A stretch of DNA of 64,000 bases from Massilia sp. ST3 (GTDB lineage: Bacteria > Pseudomonadota > Gammaproteobacteria > Burkholderiales > Burkholderiaceae_D): positions 1 through 64,000 of the forward strand of contig NZ_JAGPWC010000016.1 of NCBI RefSeq assembly GCF_018119405.1, read 5' to 3'. Below the pieces are notes generated by a model that had not been told where the DNA came from, did no database searches, and saw only the letters and a program-made list of their open reading frames with translations. The position numbers and the translations under genes are program-made. Of the stretch, positions 16,722 to 26,291 are shown in pieces. How positions within the stretch are numbered: the stretch's first letter is position 1; each line of letters begins with the position of its first letter.

Positions 16722-19179
16722 CTAGGGGACGAGCACCACCTCTTTCAGGTTCTCATCGGCCAGTACGATGCGCAGGCGCCGCGTCGCGGGGTCGAAGCGC
16801 GCATCGTGTACGGTCCGGCCGCCGATGCGCACGGCGGCAGGGGCAGCCGCCAGGCCGATGAACTCGATGGCGCCCAGGCGCTGGTAGCCGCGCCTGGGCG
16901 GGATATCCAGCCGCAGGCTGTGCCCATCCTGCGTCGCGGTGATGGTGCGCGCTTTCCCTTCGCGGTAGGCGTAGCCATCGCCGGCATCCTGGAACACCCG
17001 GCTGCTGCCGGTGCCGCCGGCCGCGACCAGCAGGGTCAGCGGCTGATCCTTCATCTCGCCGGAATGCTGCACCGGCGCCGCCACCATGGGCAGGCTGGCG
17101 CCGGCGCGGACAAACAGCGGCAGGCGCGCCAGCGGCGCCGCGACCATCGCGCTCGTGCCTCCTTCATGGCGAATACCGGTCGACCAGTCGATCCACGCAC
17201 TCCCCTTCGGGAAAACCACCTCGCGGCTGGTCCGGCCCTCGTGCACGACCGGCGCCACCAGCAGGTCGCCGCCCACCAGGTACTGGTCGTCGATCAGGCT
17301 GGCGCGCGTATCGCCGGGATAGTCGAACCAGAGGGGACGCATCGGCGGCAGCCCGGTGCGCTCGCTGGCTTCGAACAGCGTGTACAGGTAAGGCAGCAGC
17401 TGGTAGCGCAAGGCGATGGTGTCGCGGTTGATCGCTTCGTAGGCGGGGCCGAAGGCCCAAGGCTCGCGCGGCGCGGAGACGTCATTGGAATGGGTGCGGA
17501 AGTAAGGCGTCAGCGCCGCCGCCTGCAGCCAGCGCGTGTGGAGTTCCGCGCTCGGGCTGCCCATGAAGCCGCCGACGTCGGCGCCCACGAAAGGCACGCC
17601 CGACACCGACAGGTTGGTCAGCATCGGGATGGTCAGTGCCAGGTGGCTCCAGGTCGGCGAGTTGTCGCCGGTCCAGACGGCGGCATAGCGCTGCACCCCG
17701 GCGAAACCCGCGCGCGTCAGCACCATCGGGCGCTTTTCCGGACGCAGGCTGCGCAGCCCCTCGAAGCTGGCGCGCGCCATCTGCATGCCGTAGACGTTGT
17801 GGTACTCCTCATGCGTGCCCGGCCTGCCGTCGCCGGCGTGGCGCGCGTCGAGCGGGAAGGTGCGCTGCGGTCCCAGGCCGATCTCGGGCTGGCTGAAACC
17901 GTCGGGCGGGAATACGCCGGGTTCGTTCATGTCGTTCCAGAAGCCGTCGACGCCCAGCTCGAGCGGCGCCTGGTACAGGCTGCCGAACCAGGCGCGCGCG
18001 CCTGGCGACGTGAAATCCGGGAAGGCGCACACGCCGGGCCAGACCTTCTCGTGCAACTCTGCGCCGTCGGCCTTGCGCACGTAATGGCCGCCGGCGCGTC
18101 CGCTGCGGTAGATCGGGAACCCCTCGTCGCGCTTGATGCCCGGGTCGACGATGGTCACGGCGCGGAAGCCCTGGCCGTGCAACTGGTCCAGCATCTTCTT
18201 CGGATCGGGGAAGGTCCCGGCATTCCAGGTGAAGACGCGGAACCCGTCCATGTGGTCGATGTCGAGGTAGAGCGCGTCTGCCGGAATCCGCCGCTTGCGG
18301 AACTCCTGAGCGACGTCCAGCACCTGCTCCTGGCTCATGTAGGACCAGCGCGACTGGTGGTAGCCCAGCGCCCACAAGGGCGGCAAGGCGCCGCGCCCGG
18401 TCAGCGCCGTGTAGTCCTGCAGGACCCTGGCCGGACTGCGTTCGGCCCCGCCCGTGAACACGTAGTAATCCAGCTCACCGCCGCTGGCGCCGAAGCTGTA
18501 GCGGCGCGGGACGGTCTTGCCCATGTCGAACCAGCTGCGCCAGGTGTTGTTGAAGAACAGGCCATAGCTCCTGCCCTCGTGCAGGGCGATGAAGAAGGGG
18601 ATCGCCTGGTAGGAGGGATCGTGGCCGGCCGGATAGTCGGGCACGTCGGCGTTCCACATCACCATCGACTGCTGGTGCCGCGACAGCGGAAAAGGTCTTT
18701 TCGCCGAAGCCGTAATACAACTCGTAGTCGTCGCGGCGCATCGAGGTTTCGATCGCGCCGTCCGCCGGGTTGAAGGCCATGGGGCGCGCCGGATCGTCGC
18801 CGACGACCAGCCGTCCGCTGCTGTCGAGCACCGAGATCGACAATTCAGGAACGCGGCGGACCAGCACGCGCACGCCGCTCGCGGAACGCAGTTCCGTCAC
18901 GCCGTCCTTGTTCGTGACCTTCGCCCGGGCGCTGGGCGGCGCGCCGGCGATGGCGTAGGAGACGTCCGGCCCGAAGCTGCCCTCGGGGCGCATCCGCACC
19001 CGCACCGTGTCGGGCGTGGCGAAGCCAAGGCGCACCCGCGCGCCGCTGGACAGGCGCAGCTCCAGTCCGTCGCCCGACGGCCGGCTGTCCACGACCGCGC
19101 CGACGCTGCGCAGGGCCGCGGCGGCCGGCAGCGCCAGCAGTAGCGCGGCGCAGGCGGCGGCGCGGACCGCGCATCCCAT
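16722..19179 (-). pseudogene. GH31 family glycosidase, interrupted by a one-base frameshift
   Basis: Read with the shift repaired, this encodes about 818 residues: a signal peptide (AACAALLLALPAAAA), the N-terminal beta-sandwich with ELYYGFGEKTF, and the GH31 barrel with DGFWNDMNEPG (nucleophile Asp, about residue 413) and VWTGDNSPTW (acid/base Asp, about 500). The coding strand has four T's at 18690-18693 where three would join TF to PLSRHQQSMVMWN. As given, translation leaves the GH31 frame there and stops near 18475, giving about 234 residues. The rest of the frame is intact, so this is a recent mutation or a sequencing error. Specificity (alpha-glucosidase or alpha-xylosidase type) is unclear. 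ATG 19179 overlaps the MFS stop by one base (TGATG). Confidence 0.85.
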
Positions 19180-20474
19180 CAGGCCTGCTCGCCCTGCTGG
19201 TACAGGCCCGCGTACTTCAGGCCGAAGTACAGGATGAAGGCATAGCAGGCCGCCGGCGCCACGAAGGACCACTGCAGGCCGACGGTGTCCGCCAGCAGGC
19301 CCTGGGCGAAGGGCACCACCGCGCCGCCGACAATGGCCATGCACAGGATGCCGGAGGCCTGGCCGGTGAACCTGCCCAGCCGGTACAGGGCCATGCTGAA
19401 GATGGTCGGGAACATGACCGAATTGAACAGGCCCACCGCGATGATCGCCCACATGGCGGCCTGGCCCTGGCCGAAGACCGCGACCATGATCAGCGCGATC
19501 GCCGCGGCGGCGTTGGAGGCGAGCGCCTTGCCGGGGCTGACATAGCGCATGACGGCGAAACCGACGAAGCGGCCGATCATGGCGCCGCCCCAGTAATAGC
19601 TGACGTAGTGCGCGGCGTCGGAATGGCTCAGCGCGGCGATCTGCGGCTCGCCGAAGAAGTTGATCAGGAAGCTGCCGATGCTGACCTCGGCGCCCACGTA
19701 CAGGAAGATGCCGATGGTCCCCATCACCAGGTGCGGGTGGGCCAGGGCCGACTCCTTGGCGGCGCCGGCCTGCGCCGTCGCGTCGTCGGTGTGCTCGATC
19801 TTGGGAAGGCGGGCGAAGGCGAACAGCAGCGCCAGCACCAGCAGCGCCGCGGCCAGGGCCAGGTAGGGCCCCTGCACGCTGGCCGCCTGGGCGGCGCGGT
19901 AGGCGGCCTGCTCGGCGGCCGGCAGCTTGGCCAGTTCGGCCACACCCAGCACGCTGCCCGACAGGATCAGGACGCCGCCCAGGGCCGGCGCGATGGTGGT
20001 GCCCAGCGAATTGAAGGCCTGGGTCAGGTTCAGGCGGCTCGAGGCGTTGCGCGGGTCGCCCAGCACCGTCACGTACGGATTGGCCGCCACCTGCAGCACC
20101 GTGATGCCGGCGGCCAGCACGAAGAAGCCGAACAGGAACAGCGCATAACCGCTGGTCGAGGCCGGGTAGAACAGCGCGCAGCCGGCGGCCGCGATCACCA
20201 GGCCGGCGACGGCGCCGTTCTGGTAGCCGATCTTCCTGATGAGCATGCCCGCGGGCAGCGACACCAGGAAGTAGGCGCCGAAGAAGCAGAACTGCACCAG
20301 CATCGCCTGCACGTAGGTGAGCGTGTAGAGCTCCTTCAGGTGCGGGATCAGCACGTCGTTCAGCGCCGTCAGCAGCCCCCACATGAAGAACAGGATGGTG
20401 ACGATGACCAGCGGGCCGGTGTTCCCGTTCGCTTGTGTTTGCTGCAGCCGCACCGGCTGCGAAATGTGTTCCAT
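19179..20474 (-). CDS. Sugar:H+ symporter of the FucP/GluP type (MFS)
   Basis: A 431-residue inner-membrane carrier with 12 predicted helices. The first is LVIVTILFFMWGLLTALNDVLIPHLKE, a hallmark of the FucP/glucose-galactose family. QVAANPYVTVLGDPRNASSRLNLTQAFNSLGTTIAPALGG in the central region and LQWSFVAPAACYAFILYFGLKYAGL at the end are also typical. It would bring the monosaccharide released by the glycosidases into the cytosol. A ribosome site (AGGAG) precedes ATG 20474, 33 bases after the GH92 gene. The GH31 start overlaps its stop, implying translational coupling. Confidence 0.92.
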   Translation of the reverse strand: MEHISQPVRLQQTQANGNTGPLVIVTILFFMWGLLTALNDVLIPHLKELYTLTYVQAMLVQFCFFGAYFLVSLPAGMLIRKIGYQNGAVAGLVIAAAGCALFYPASTSGYALFLFGFFVLAAGITVLQVAANPYVTVLGDPRNASSRLNLTQAFNSLGTTIAPALGGVLILSGSVLGVAELAKLPAAEQAAYRAAQAASVQGPYLALAAALLVLALLFAFARLPKIEHTDDATAQAGAAKESALAHPHLVMGTIGIFLYVGAEVSIGSFLINFFGEPQIAALSHSDAAHYVSYYWGGAMIGRFVGFAVMRYVSPGKALASNAAAAIALIMVAVFGQGQAAMWAIIAVGLFNSVMFPTIFSMALYRLGRFTGQASGILCMAIVGGAVVPFAQGLLADTVGLQWSFVAPAACYAFILYFGLKYAGLYQQGEQA

Positions 20475-20507
20475 GCGAGTCTCCTGGTTATTTTTCTGTC
20501 TAGCTGT

Positions 20508-22934
20508 TTAGTGCGCCAGCCCGGCGGGCGCCTTCGGCAGGTCGGCGGCGCGCGTGCCCCAGCCTGCGGTGTCGGGCTTCGGCGCCAGCCTGTAGCTCAG
20601 CGTGCCGGCGGCCTGCAACTGCTCCCAGTCGAGCCAGACGCGCGACACCGGGCGTCCCGCGTAGCTCACCGACTGGACGAAGCGGCGTTCGCCCGGCCTC
20701 GCCTCGGGCGCCTCGATGCGCAGCACGCGGCCCGGCGCCAGGTCGATCTCGGCGCGGGCGAAGCGCGGCGCGTGCAGCAGGAAGCGGCCGCTGCCCGGGG
20801 TGTCCGGATACAGCCCCAGGGCGCTGAACAGGTACCAGGCCGACATCGTGCCCAGGTCGTCGTTGCCGGTGACGCCGCCCGGGCCGTTGCCGAACAGGGT
20901 TTCCGCCGCGCGCAGCACGGTAGTGGTCTTCCATGGCTGGCCCATCAGGGTGTACATCCAGGGCGCGTGCAGGTCCGGCTCGTTGTTCGGGTTGTAGCGG
21001 AACTGGCTGTAGTAGCTGTAGGGTCCCACCACCCAGGACTTGCGCACCGCCGCCGGGTCGGCGAGCACCGCCTCGTAGTCGAAGAACTGGTCGAGGCGGC
21101 GCAGGGCTTGCTCGGTGCCGCCCATGGCCGCCGCCAGGCCGGGGACGTCCTGCGGCGCCAGCCACTGGTACTGCCAGGCCGTGCCTTCATGGAAGCCGTG
21201 GTCGCCGCGCGGGTCGAAGCCGCTGCCGACGTCGGCGAACCAGCTGCCGTCCAGCAGGCGCGGCCGCGGGAAGCCGCGCTGGCCGGTCGGCCCATCGAGC
21301 ACGCTCGGATCCCAGACCTTCTTCCAGTTGAGGGCGCGCTGCGCCAGCAGCTGCGCGTCCTTGCCGTGGCCGAGGGCCTTGGCCATCTGCGCCAGCGCGC
21401 TGTCGGCCAGCGCATATTCCATGGTCGCCGAGGCGCCGTGGTGGGGGTCGGTGTCCATGCCCTTCGAGATGAAGCCGCGGTCGTACTGCACGAAGCCCTG
21501 GCGCAGGTAGCTCGGGTTGCCGGAACGGCCCTGCGGGCGGATGCCGAAGGCCGGCACCCCGAAGGCGTTCTCGCGCAGCGCGGCATAGGCGTCGCGCTCG
21601 CGGCCTTTGAGGGCGCCGAAGCGCCACAGGTCGACCAGGAAAGGCGTGACCGGGTCGCCGGTCATGATGTTGGTCTCGAAGTTGGCGTAGCCCCAGCGCG
21701 GCAGCCAGCCGCTCTGCTCGCGGATCTTCAGCACCGAGTTGGCAATGTCGCGCGCACGCTGCGGGCGCAGCAGGGCCAGCAGCTGGTTCTGGGCGCGGTA
21801 GGTGTCCCACAGCGAGAAGAACTCGTAATAGGTCCAGTCCTTGGCGCTGTGGACCACGTCGTCGTAGCCGCGATAGCGGCCGTCGGCGTCGTTGCCGGTC
21901 AGGGGCTGCAGCAGCGCGTGGTAGAGCGCGGTGTAGAACACCGTGCGGTCGTCCTGGCTGCCGCCTTCGATGCGTACGCTGCCCAGCTCGCGCTGCCAGC
22001 CGGCCTGCGCCTTGGCCCGCATCGCCTCGAAGCCGAGCGGCTTGCCGCCGGCCATGCCTTCGGCCTTCAGGTTGACGCGGGCGCCTTCCGCGTCGACGTG
22101 GGAGATCGCGCTGACCGCGGTGACCGCTGCGCCGTCCTTCAGGTCGAAGCTCAGCCAGACGCCGTGCGGCTTGCTGTCGCCCTGCTGGCTGGGGCCGTCC
22201 ACGTCCGGCCAGCCGCCGCGGTCGTCCCAGATGCCGCGCGCGGCGAAGGGCCGGTCGAACTCCATGCGGAACCAGGTGGTGTACTTGGCGCCGCCGCAGA
22301 AGCTCCTGGTGACGATCCTGCCCTCGACGGCGCGGTCGCCCACGACCTTCACTTCGCTGCCGACCACGGAGTGGCGTTCGTTGGCCTGGCCCAGGTTGAG
22401 CAGGACGTGGCCGGTCCCCGTACCCGGGGCAAAGGTATAGCGCTCGGCCGCCGCGCGGGTCAGCGCGGTCGCCTCGGCCGTGATGCCGCCGTAGCTGGTC
22501 AGCTTGACCTTGTAGTAGCCGGCCTGGCCGGTCTCGCCCTCATGGGTGTACTCGGCGGCGTATTTCTTGTGGTCGAAGCTGCCCGGCTTCTTGGTATCGA
22601 AATCGCCGCCGGGGCCGATGCGCCCAGTGACCGGCAGTACCGAGAGCTGGCCGCCCTGCTCCCAGCAGCCGGCGCCCGACAGGAAGGAATGGCCGAAGCC
22701 GCGGATCTTCTTGTCGCTGTAGCGGTAACCGGCGTAATGATCGGTGATCGGGCCGACCTGGATCATGCCGAAGGGGGCCGAGGCGCCGGGGAAGGTATTG
22801 CCCTCGTCCTGGGTGCCGATGAAGGTGTTCACCGGCATGCTGTTGTCCGCCGCGGCGGCCTGCAGGGCCACGGGCAGCAGGAGGGCCGCCGACAGCAGCG
22901 CCCCAAGGTGGAAACGATAGGGAATACGGCTCAT
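20508..22934 (-). CDS. GH92 alpha-mannosidase
   Basis: An 808-residue exported enzyme (signal peptide ending LQAAAA). GH92 enzymes are calcium-dependent exo-alpha-mannosidases, mostly alpha-1,2. Motifs are VNTFIGTQDEGNTFPGASAPFGMIQVGP at the start of the mature protein, HSFLSGAGC, EFFSLWDTYRAQNQLL, HEGTAWQYQW near residue 581 (carrying the general-acid Glu) and GNDDLGTMSAWYLFSALGLYP near 687 (carrying the base/metal Asp pair). No disruption was seen. ATG 22934 overlaps the PfkB stop by one base (TGATG). It sits among kinase, transporter and GH31 genes, so it supplies mannose to the pathway. Confidence 0.95.
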   Translation of the reverse strand: MSRIPYRFHLGALLSAALLLPVALQAAAADNSMPVNTFIGTQDEGNTFPGASAPFGMIQVGPITDHYAGYRYSDKKIRGFGHSFLSGAGCWEQGGQLSVLPVTGRIGPGGDFDTKKPGSFDHKKYAAEYTHEGETGQAGYYKVKLTSYGGITAEATALTRAAAERYTFAPGTGTGHVLLNLGQANERHSVVGSEVKVVGDRAVEGRIVTRSFCGGAKYTTWFRMEFDRPFAARGIWDDRGGWPDVDGPSQQGDSKPHGVWLSFDLKDGAAVTAVSAISHVDAEGARVNLKAEGMAGGKPLGFEAMRAKAQAGWQRELGSVRIEGGSQDDRTVFYTALYHALLQPLTGNDADGRYRGYDDVVHSAKDWTYYEFFSLWDTYRAQNQLLALLRPQRARDIANSVLKIREQSGWLPRWGYANFETNIMTGDPVTPFLVDLWRFGALKGRERDAYAALRENAFGVPAFGIRPQGRSGNPSYLRQGFVQYDRGFISKGMDTDPHHGASATMEYALADSALAQMAKALGHGKDAQLLAQRALNWKKVWDPSVLDGPTGQRGFPRPRLLDGSWFADVGSGFDPRGDHGFHEGTAWQYQWLAPQDVPGLAAAMGGTEQALRRLDQFFDYEAVLADPAAVRKSWVVGPYSYYSQFRYNPNNEPDLHAPWMYTLMGQPWKTTTVLRAAETLFGNGPGGVTGNDDLGTMSAWYLFSALGLYPDTPGSGRFLLHAPRFARAEIDLAPGRVLRIEAPEARPGERRFVQSVSYAGRPVSRVWLDWEQLQAAGTLSYRLAPKPDTAGWGTRAADLPKAPAGLAH

Positions 22935-23857
22935 CACGATGCCTCTCCTTCGAGCTGTTCGAACAACTGCTGCATGGCCGGCGGCTGCGGCGGGGTGGCG
23001 CCTGCCTGCTGGCAGGCGGCGGAACCTGCGGCCAGTGCGGCATGCAGGTGAGAGCGCAGCGGACGGCCGGGATGGCGCGCGAGGCTGTGCAGCAGTCCGG
23101 CCACGCTGGCGTCGCCGGCGCCGACCGTGTCCACCACGCTCACTTGCGGGGCGCGCGCGTCGGCGCGCTGGGCGCCGTGGAACAGGGTCGCACCCTGGCC
23201 GCCGCGCGTCAGCAGGCAGCAGGCGGCAGGGTTGAAGGCGCGCAGGCGCTGCAAGGCCGCATCCACTTCCATGCCGGGGAACAGGCCGCGCAGGTCGTCG
23301 TCCGAGACCTTGATCACGTCCGCCAGGCCGGCCATGCGCTCCAGGGTCGGGGTATAAGCCGCGTTCATCAGGTTGCGGTAGTTCGGGTCGTAGCTGATGG
23401 CCACGCCCTGGGCCTTCAGCTGGGTCGCCAGCGCGACCAGGGTCGCCGCCAGCGGTTCGCGCGCCAGGCTGATGCCGCCGAAGTGGGCCCAGCGCAGCGC
23501 GCCCGACCAGCCTTGCGGCAGCGTGGTCGGATCGAAATGCAGGTCGGCGCTGTTTTCGCCGATGAAGAAGTAGCTGGGCGGTTCGCTCTTTTCGACGATC
23601 GCCAGCAGGGGCGGACGTTCGACGCGCTGCAGCAGGCGCAGGTCCAGGCCCACGGCTTCGCTGGCCGCCCACAGGGCGTCGCCGAAACGGTCGCGGCTGA
23701 TGGCGCCCGCGAAGGCGGTCGGTTCGCCCAGCGCCGCCAGCGCGCGCGCCACGTTCCAGGTCGAACCGCCGACGCGGCTTACCCAGCGTTCCTCGCCCTG
23801 GTCGATCATGTCGGTCAGCGCCTCGCCGGCGCATAGCATCAGTGGAGCATCATGCAT
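22934..23857 (-). CDS. PfkB-family sugar kinase (probable fructokinase)
   Basis: A 307-residue ribokinase-fold kinase. The N-terminal GGSTWNVARALAALG binds sugar (residues 30-44), and the C-terminal DTVGAGDAS (243-251) carries the anion hole and catalytic base Asp249. Bacterial homologues named fructokinase have this length. In this operon it would phosphorylate the ketose made by the adjacent AGE-family enzyme, giving fructose 6-phosphate. That substrate is inferred from context. ATG 23857 lies inside the end of the upstream gene (eight-base overlap ATGCATGA) with GAGGAGG before it. Confidence 0.88.
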   Translation of the reverse strand: MHDAPLMLCAGEALTDMIDQGEERWVSRVGGSTWNVARALAALGEPTAFAGAISRDRFGDALWAASEAVGLDLRLLQRVERPPLLAIVEKSEPPSYFFIGENSADLHFDPTTLPQGWSGALRWAHFGGISLAREPLAATLVALATQLKAQGVAISYDPNYRNLMNAAYTPTLERMAGLADVIKVSDDDLRGLFPGMEVDAALQRLRAFNPAACCLLTRGGQGATLFHGAQRADARAPQVSVVDTVGAGDASVAGLLHSLARHPGRPLRSHLHAALAAGSAACQQAGATPPQPPAMQQLFEQLEGEAS

Positions 23858-25067
23858 GGCCGCCCTCCTCGAGTACTTTCACGATGTCGTAGCAGGCGCC
23901 CATGGTGTGGTAGTCGACCTTGCCGGCCGGGCTTTTCTCGTCGCTGAGCTTGCGGTTCTCGCGGTCCAGGATGCGGAACCAGGCGCCGTGCTCATGGTCG
24001 ACGAAATGGGTCCAGCTATAGGCCCACAGGCGCTCGTACCAGTCCCAGTACTCAGGCTTGCCGGTGCGCTGGGCCAGCATGGCCGCCGCCGCCGCGCTCT
24101 CGGCCTGCACCCAGAAGTACTTGTGGAAGTCGCAGATCGCCAGGTCCGGGGCCAGCGAGTAGCACAGGCCGCCGTATTCCTGGTCCCAGCCCTTCTCCAC
24201 CGCCACGGTGAACAGCTTCTCGGCGGTCGGCAGCAGCCAGCCCAGGTCCTGGTCCAGGATCCCCTGGCCGCGCGCCTCCAGCTGCACCAGCAGCTTGGCC
24301 CACTCGGTGAAGTGGCCGGGCTGGTAGCCCCAGGGGCGGAACAGGTTTTCCGGGTCGTCGATGTTGAAGCGCCAGTCGGGCTGCCATTGGGTGTCGTAGT
24401 GTTCCCAGACCAGGCCGCCGCAGCGCCCGGCCTGGCGCCGGGTGATGTTGTCGGCGATGACGTAGGCGCGCTCCAGGTAGCGGCGCTCGCCCGTGGCCTG
24501 CCAGGCCGCCTGCAGCGCTTCGCAGGCGTGCATGTTGGCGTTCTGGCCGCGGTAGGCGGAGAGCACGCTCCAGTCCTGGCTCGCTTCGTCGGCATACAAG
24601 CCGTCCGCGGCGCTCCAGAAGCGCTGCTCCATCAGGTCGAAGGTCTCGGCGATCCAGGGACGCGCCTCGTCCAGCCCCGCCATCGCGGCGTGCGCATAGG
24701 CCAGCAGCACGAAGGCCTGGCCATAGGCGTGCTGGGTGCCGTCCTCCACCTTGCCGCCGTCCAGCATCCAGGCGTAGCCATTGCCGCCTGGATCGCGGTG
24801 CGCCTCGCGCACGAAGCGCAGCGCGTGGCGCAGGCCGTCCAGGTAGGCCGGGTCCTGGAAGTGGCGGTAGGCCATGGCGTAGGTGAACACGAAGCGCGTG
24901 CTGCTCACCAGGTGCCGGTGCCCGGCGTCGTAGACCGTGCCGTCGTCCTTGAAATAGTGATAGAGGCCGCCGGCGGGATCGATCGCGCGCGGGTGGTAGA
25001 AGCGCATGGTGTGGCGCGCGTGGTCGAGCAGCACGGCCGCGCTGCGGAAGTTCGGTAGCTTGTTCAT
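23850..25067 (-). CDS. AGE-family isomerase/epimerase (probable D-mannose isomerase)
   Basis: A 405-residue (alpha/alpha)6-barrel protein of the N-acylglucosamine 2-epimerase superfamily. Typical segments are GHRHLVSSTRFVFTYAMAYRHF, YAWMLDGGKVEDGTQHAYGQAFVLLAYAHA, GQNANMHACEALQAAW, PWGYQPGHFTEWAKLL and KVDYHTMGACYDIV. Members interconvert mannose and fructose, or epimerise glucosamine or cellobiose. Next to an alpha-mannosidase and a PfkB kinase, mannose to fructose is the most economical reading. It starts at ATG 25067, 30 bases after the LacI gene, and overlaps the kinase gene. Confidence 0.85.
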   Translation of the reverse strand: MNKLPNFRSAAVLLDHARHTMRFYHPRAIDPAGGLYHYFKDDGTVYDAGHRHLVSSTRFVFTYAMAYRHFQDPAYLDGLRHALRFVREAHRDPGGNGYAWMLDGGKVEDGTQHAYGQAFVLLAYAHAAMAGLDEARPWIAETFDLMEQRFWSAADGLYADEASQDWSVLSAYRGQNANMHACEALQAAWQATGERRYLERAYVIADNITRRQAGRCGGLVWEHYDTQWQPDWRFNIDDPENLFRPWGYQPGHFTEWAKLLVQLEARGQGILDQDLGWLLPTAEKLFTVAVEKGWDQEYGGLCYSLAPDLAICDFHKYFWVQAESAAAAAMLAQRTGKPEYWDWYERLWAYSWTHFVDHEHGAWFRILDRENRKLSDEKSPAGKVDYHTMGACYDIVKVLEEGGHA

Positions 25068-25097
25068 GGTGGACAGGGGTGGCAGGGGTGGGGTGCG

Positions 25098-26084
25098 CTA
25101 GTCGTCGCAACTGCTTTCGCGCACGATCATCTCGACTGGCAGGGTTATGTGGGAGGGGTTGTCTTCCGGTTTCTGGAGCAGCAGTTCGACGCCGGCCCGG
25201 CCCAGCGCTTCCTTGTCCACGCGGACGGTGCTCAGGGGTGGAATCGCGGCGGCCGCGGCCGCGATGTCGTCGAAGCCGACGATGGCGATGTCGTAGGGGA
25301 CCTTCAGGCCTTCGTTCAGGCAGAATTTCATGGCGGCCAGCGCCGTGCTGTCGTTGTAGCAAAACACGGCGTCGGCCCGCTTCGGCAGGCTGAGCAGGCT
25401 GCGCATGGCTTCGGCCACGCCCTCGTCGCCTTCGCCCATCGAGGGCACGATGACTTCCAGGTCCGGGTCGGCATGGACCTTGGCGTCGAACAGGGCCTGG
25501 CGGAAGCCCCGGTTGCGCTGCTGGATACTGTAGTGGGCCAGGGAGCCGGACAGCATGGCGACGCGCTTGCGGCCGCAGCGCAGCAGGTGCTGGGTGGCCA
25601 GGTAGCCGCCGCGCAGGTTGTCCGGGTTGACCGAGGTGAAGCCGCGCCGGTGCATGTCGACCAGCACCATGGGCTTGCCGACCTGCTGCAGGGCGGCCAG
25701 CACTTCCGGCTCGAAGAAGCCGGCGCACAGGATGGCGTCCGGCTGGTGCAGGCGGATCTGGCCCAGCACCGGCTCGGCGGGGCCGACCGCGATGAAGGAC
25801 AGGGCGATGCCCTCGCGCCGGCAGGCTTCCTCGGCGCCGTGCAGCACCGGCGAATAGAAGGGGCTGGAAGCCAGGGTGTTGTGCTGGCTGTGCAGCAGGA
25901 AGGCGATGCGGCGGATGCGGCCTTTCTTCAGCTGGCCAAAGTCGTAGCCCAGCCGCACGGCGGCGTCGCGCACTTTCTCGCGCGTGGCCTCGGTCATGCC
26001 GGCCTGGTTCTTCAGCGCGCGCGACACGGTGCCGATCGACATGCCGGTGGTCTCGGCGATGTCGCGCAGGGTGACCTGGCTCAT
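25098..26084 (-). CDS. LacI-family transcriptional regulator of the mannoside locus
   Basis: A 328-residue regulator. The N-terminal helix-turn-helix and hinge (TLRDIAETTGMSIGTVSRALK at residues 5-25, ending LGYDFGQLKKGRIRR) are followed by a periplasmic-binding-protein-like effector domain with FYSPVLHGAEEACRREGI, QPDAILCAGFFEP, VFCYNDSTALAAMKFCLNEGL and IVGFDDIA. It likely represses the glycosidase genes until a sugar binds. It heads the transcript with the AGE, kinase, GH92, MFS and GH31 genes. A dyad 65 bases upstream is a candidate autoregulatory operator. Confidence 0.92.
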   Translation of the reverse strand: MSQVTLRDIAETTGMSIGTVSRALKNQAGMTEATREKVRDAAVRLGYDFGQLKKGRIRRIAFLLHSQHNTLASSPFYSPVLHGAEEACRREGIALSFIAVGPAEPVLGQIRLHQPDAILCAGFFEPEVLAALQQVGKPMVLVDMHRRGFTSVNPDNLRGGYLATQHLLRCGRKRVAMLSGSLAHYSIQQRNRGFRQALFDAKVHADPDLEVIVPSMGEGDEGVAEAMRSLLSLPKRADAVFCYNDSTALAAMKFCLNEGLKVPYDIAIVGFDDIAAAAAAIPPLSTVRVDKEALGRAGVELLLQKPEDNPSHITLPVEMIVRESSCDD

Positions 26085-26148
26085 GGCGCCACCCTTGGCC
26101 GTTGCAAGTAGATCAAGTCCACGAATTGCCTCCCATGTCTGTTTTATT

Positions 26149-26168
26149 AAACGCTTGCTACCGCGTTT
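26149..26168. promoter_or_regulatory. Dyad upstream of the LacI gene
   Basis: AAACGC, eight bases, GCGTTT: a perfect six-base inverted repeat with the AAACG half-site style common in LacI operators, 65 bases before the regulator's ATG. Candidate autoregulatory site. Confidence 0.4.
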
Positions 26169-26270
26169 GCCGGCGTCGCTGGAATGACTCTCAAGCGCGC
26201 CTTTTCATAGGTAATTTTTATATCAGCCGCGCTCAAGCAGCGTCAACCAAAGACCTCGCAATCGGGCGTG

Positions 26271-26291
26271 GTTTAGCGGGTTTTAGTAAAC
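26271..26291. promoter_or_regulatory. GTTTAG...GTAAAC dyad overlapping the GH2 stop codon
   Basis: Near-match to the two dyads upstream of the TonB receptor gene, but with a nine-base spacer and 5 of 6 symmetry. It covers the GH2 stop codon about 190 bases ahead of the LacI gene. It could be chance. Confidence 0.25.

Noticed and set aside
18690-18693. Programmed +1 frameshift in the GH31 gene
   Set aside because: The TTT-T context allows slippage, but there is no stop codon or upstream Shine-Dalgarno stimulator as in known +1 sites. An indel or sequencing error is simpler.
19608-23051. Uninterrupted 1147-codon plus-strand frame opposite the GH92 and MFS genes
   Set aside because: The residue composition is Arg/Gly/Ala/His-rich without domains. 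It is a shadow of high-GC genes on the other strand. The same holds for long plus-strand frames opposite the GH2, TonB receptor, CheA and MMPL genes.
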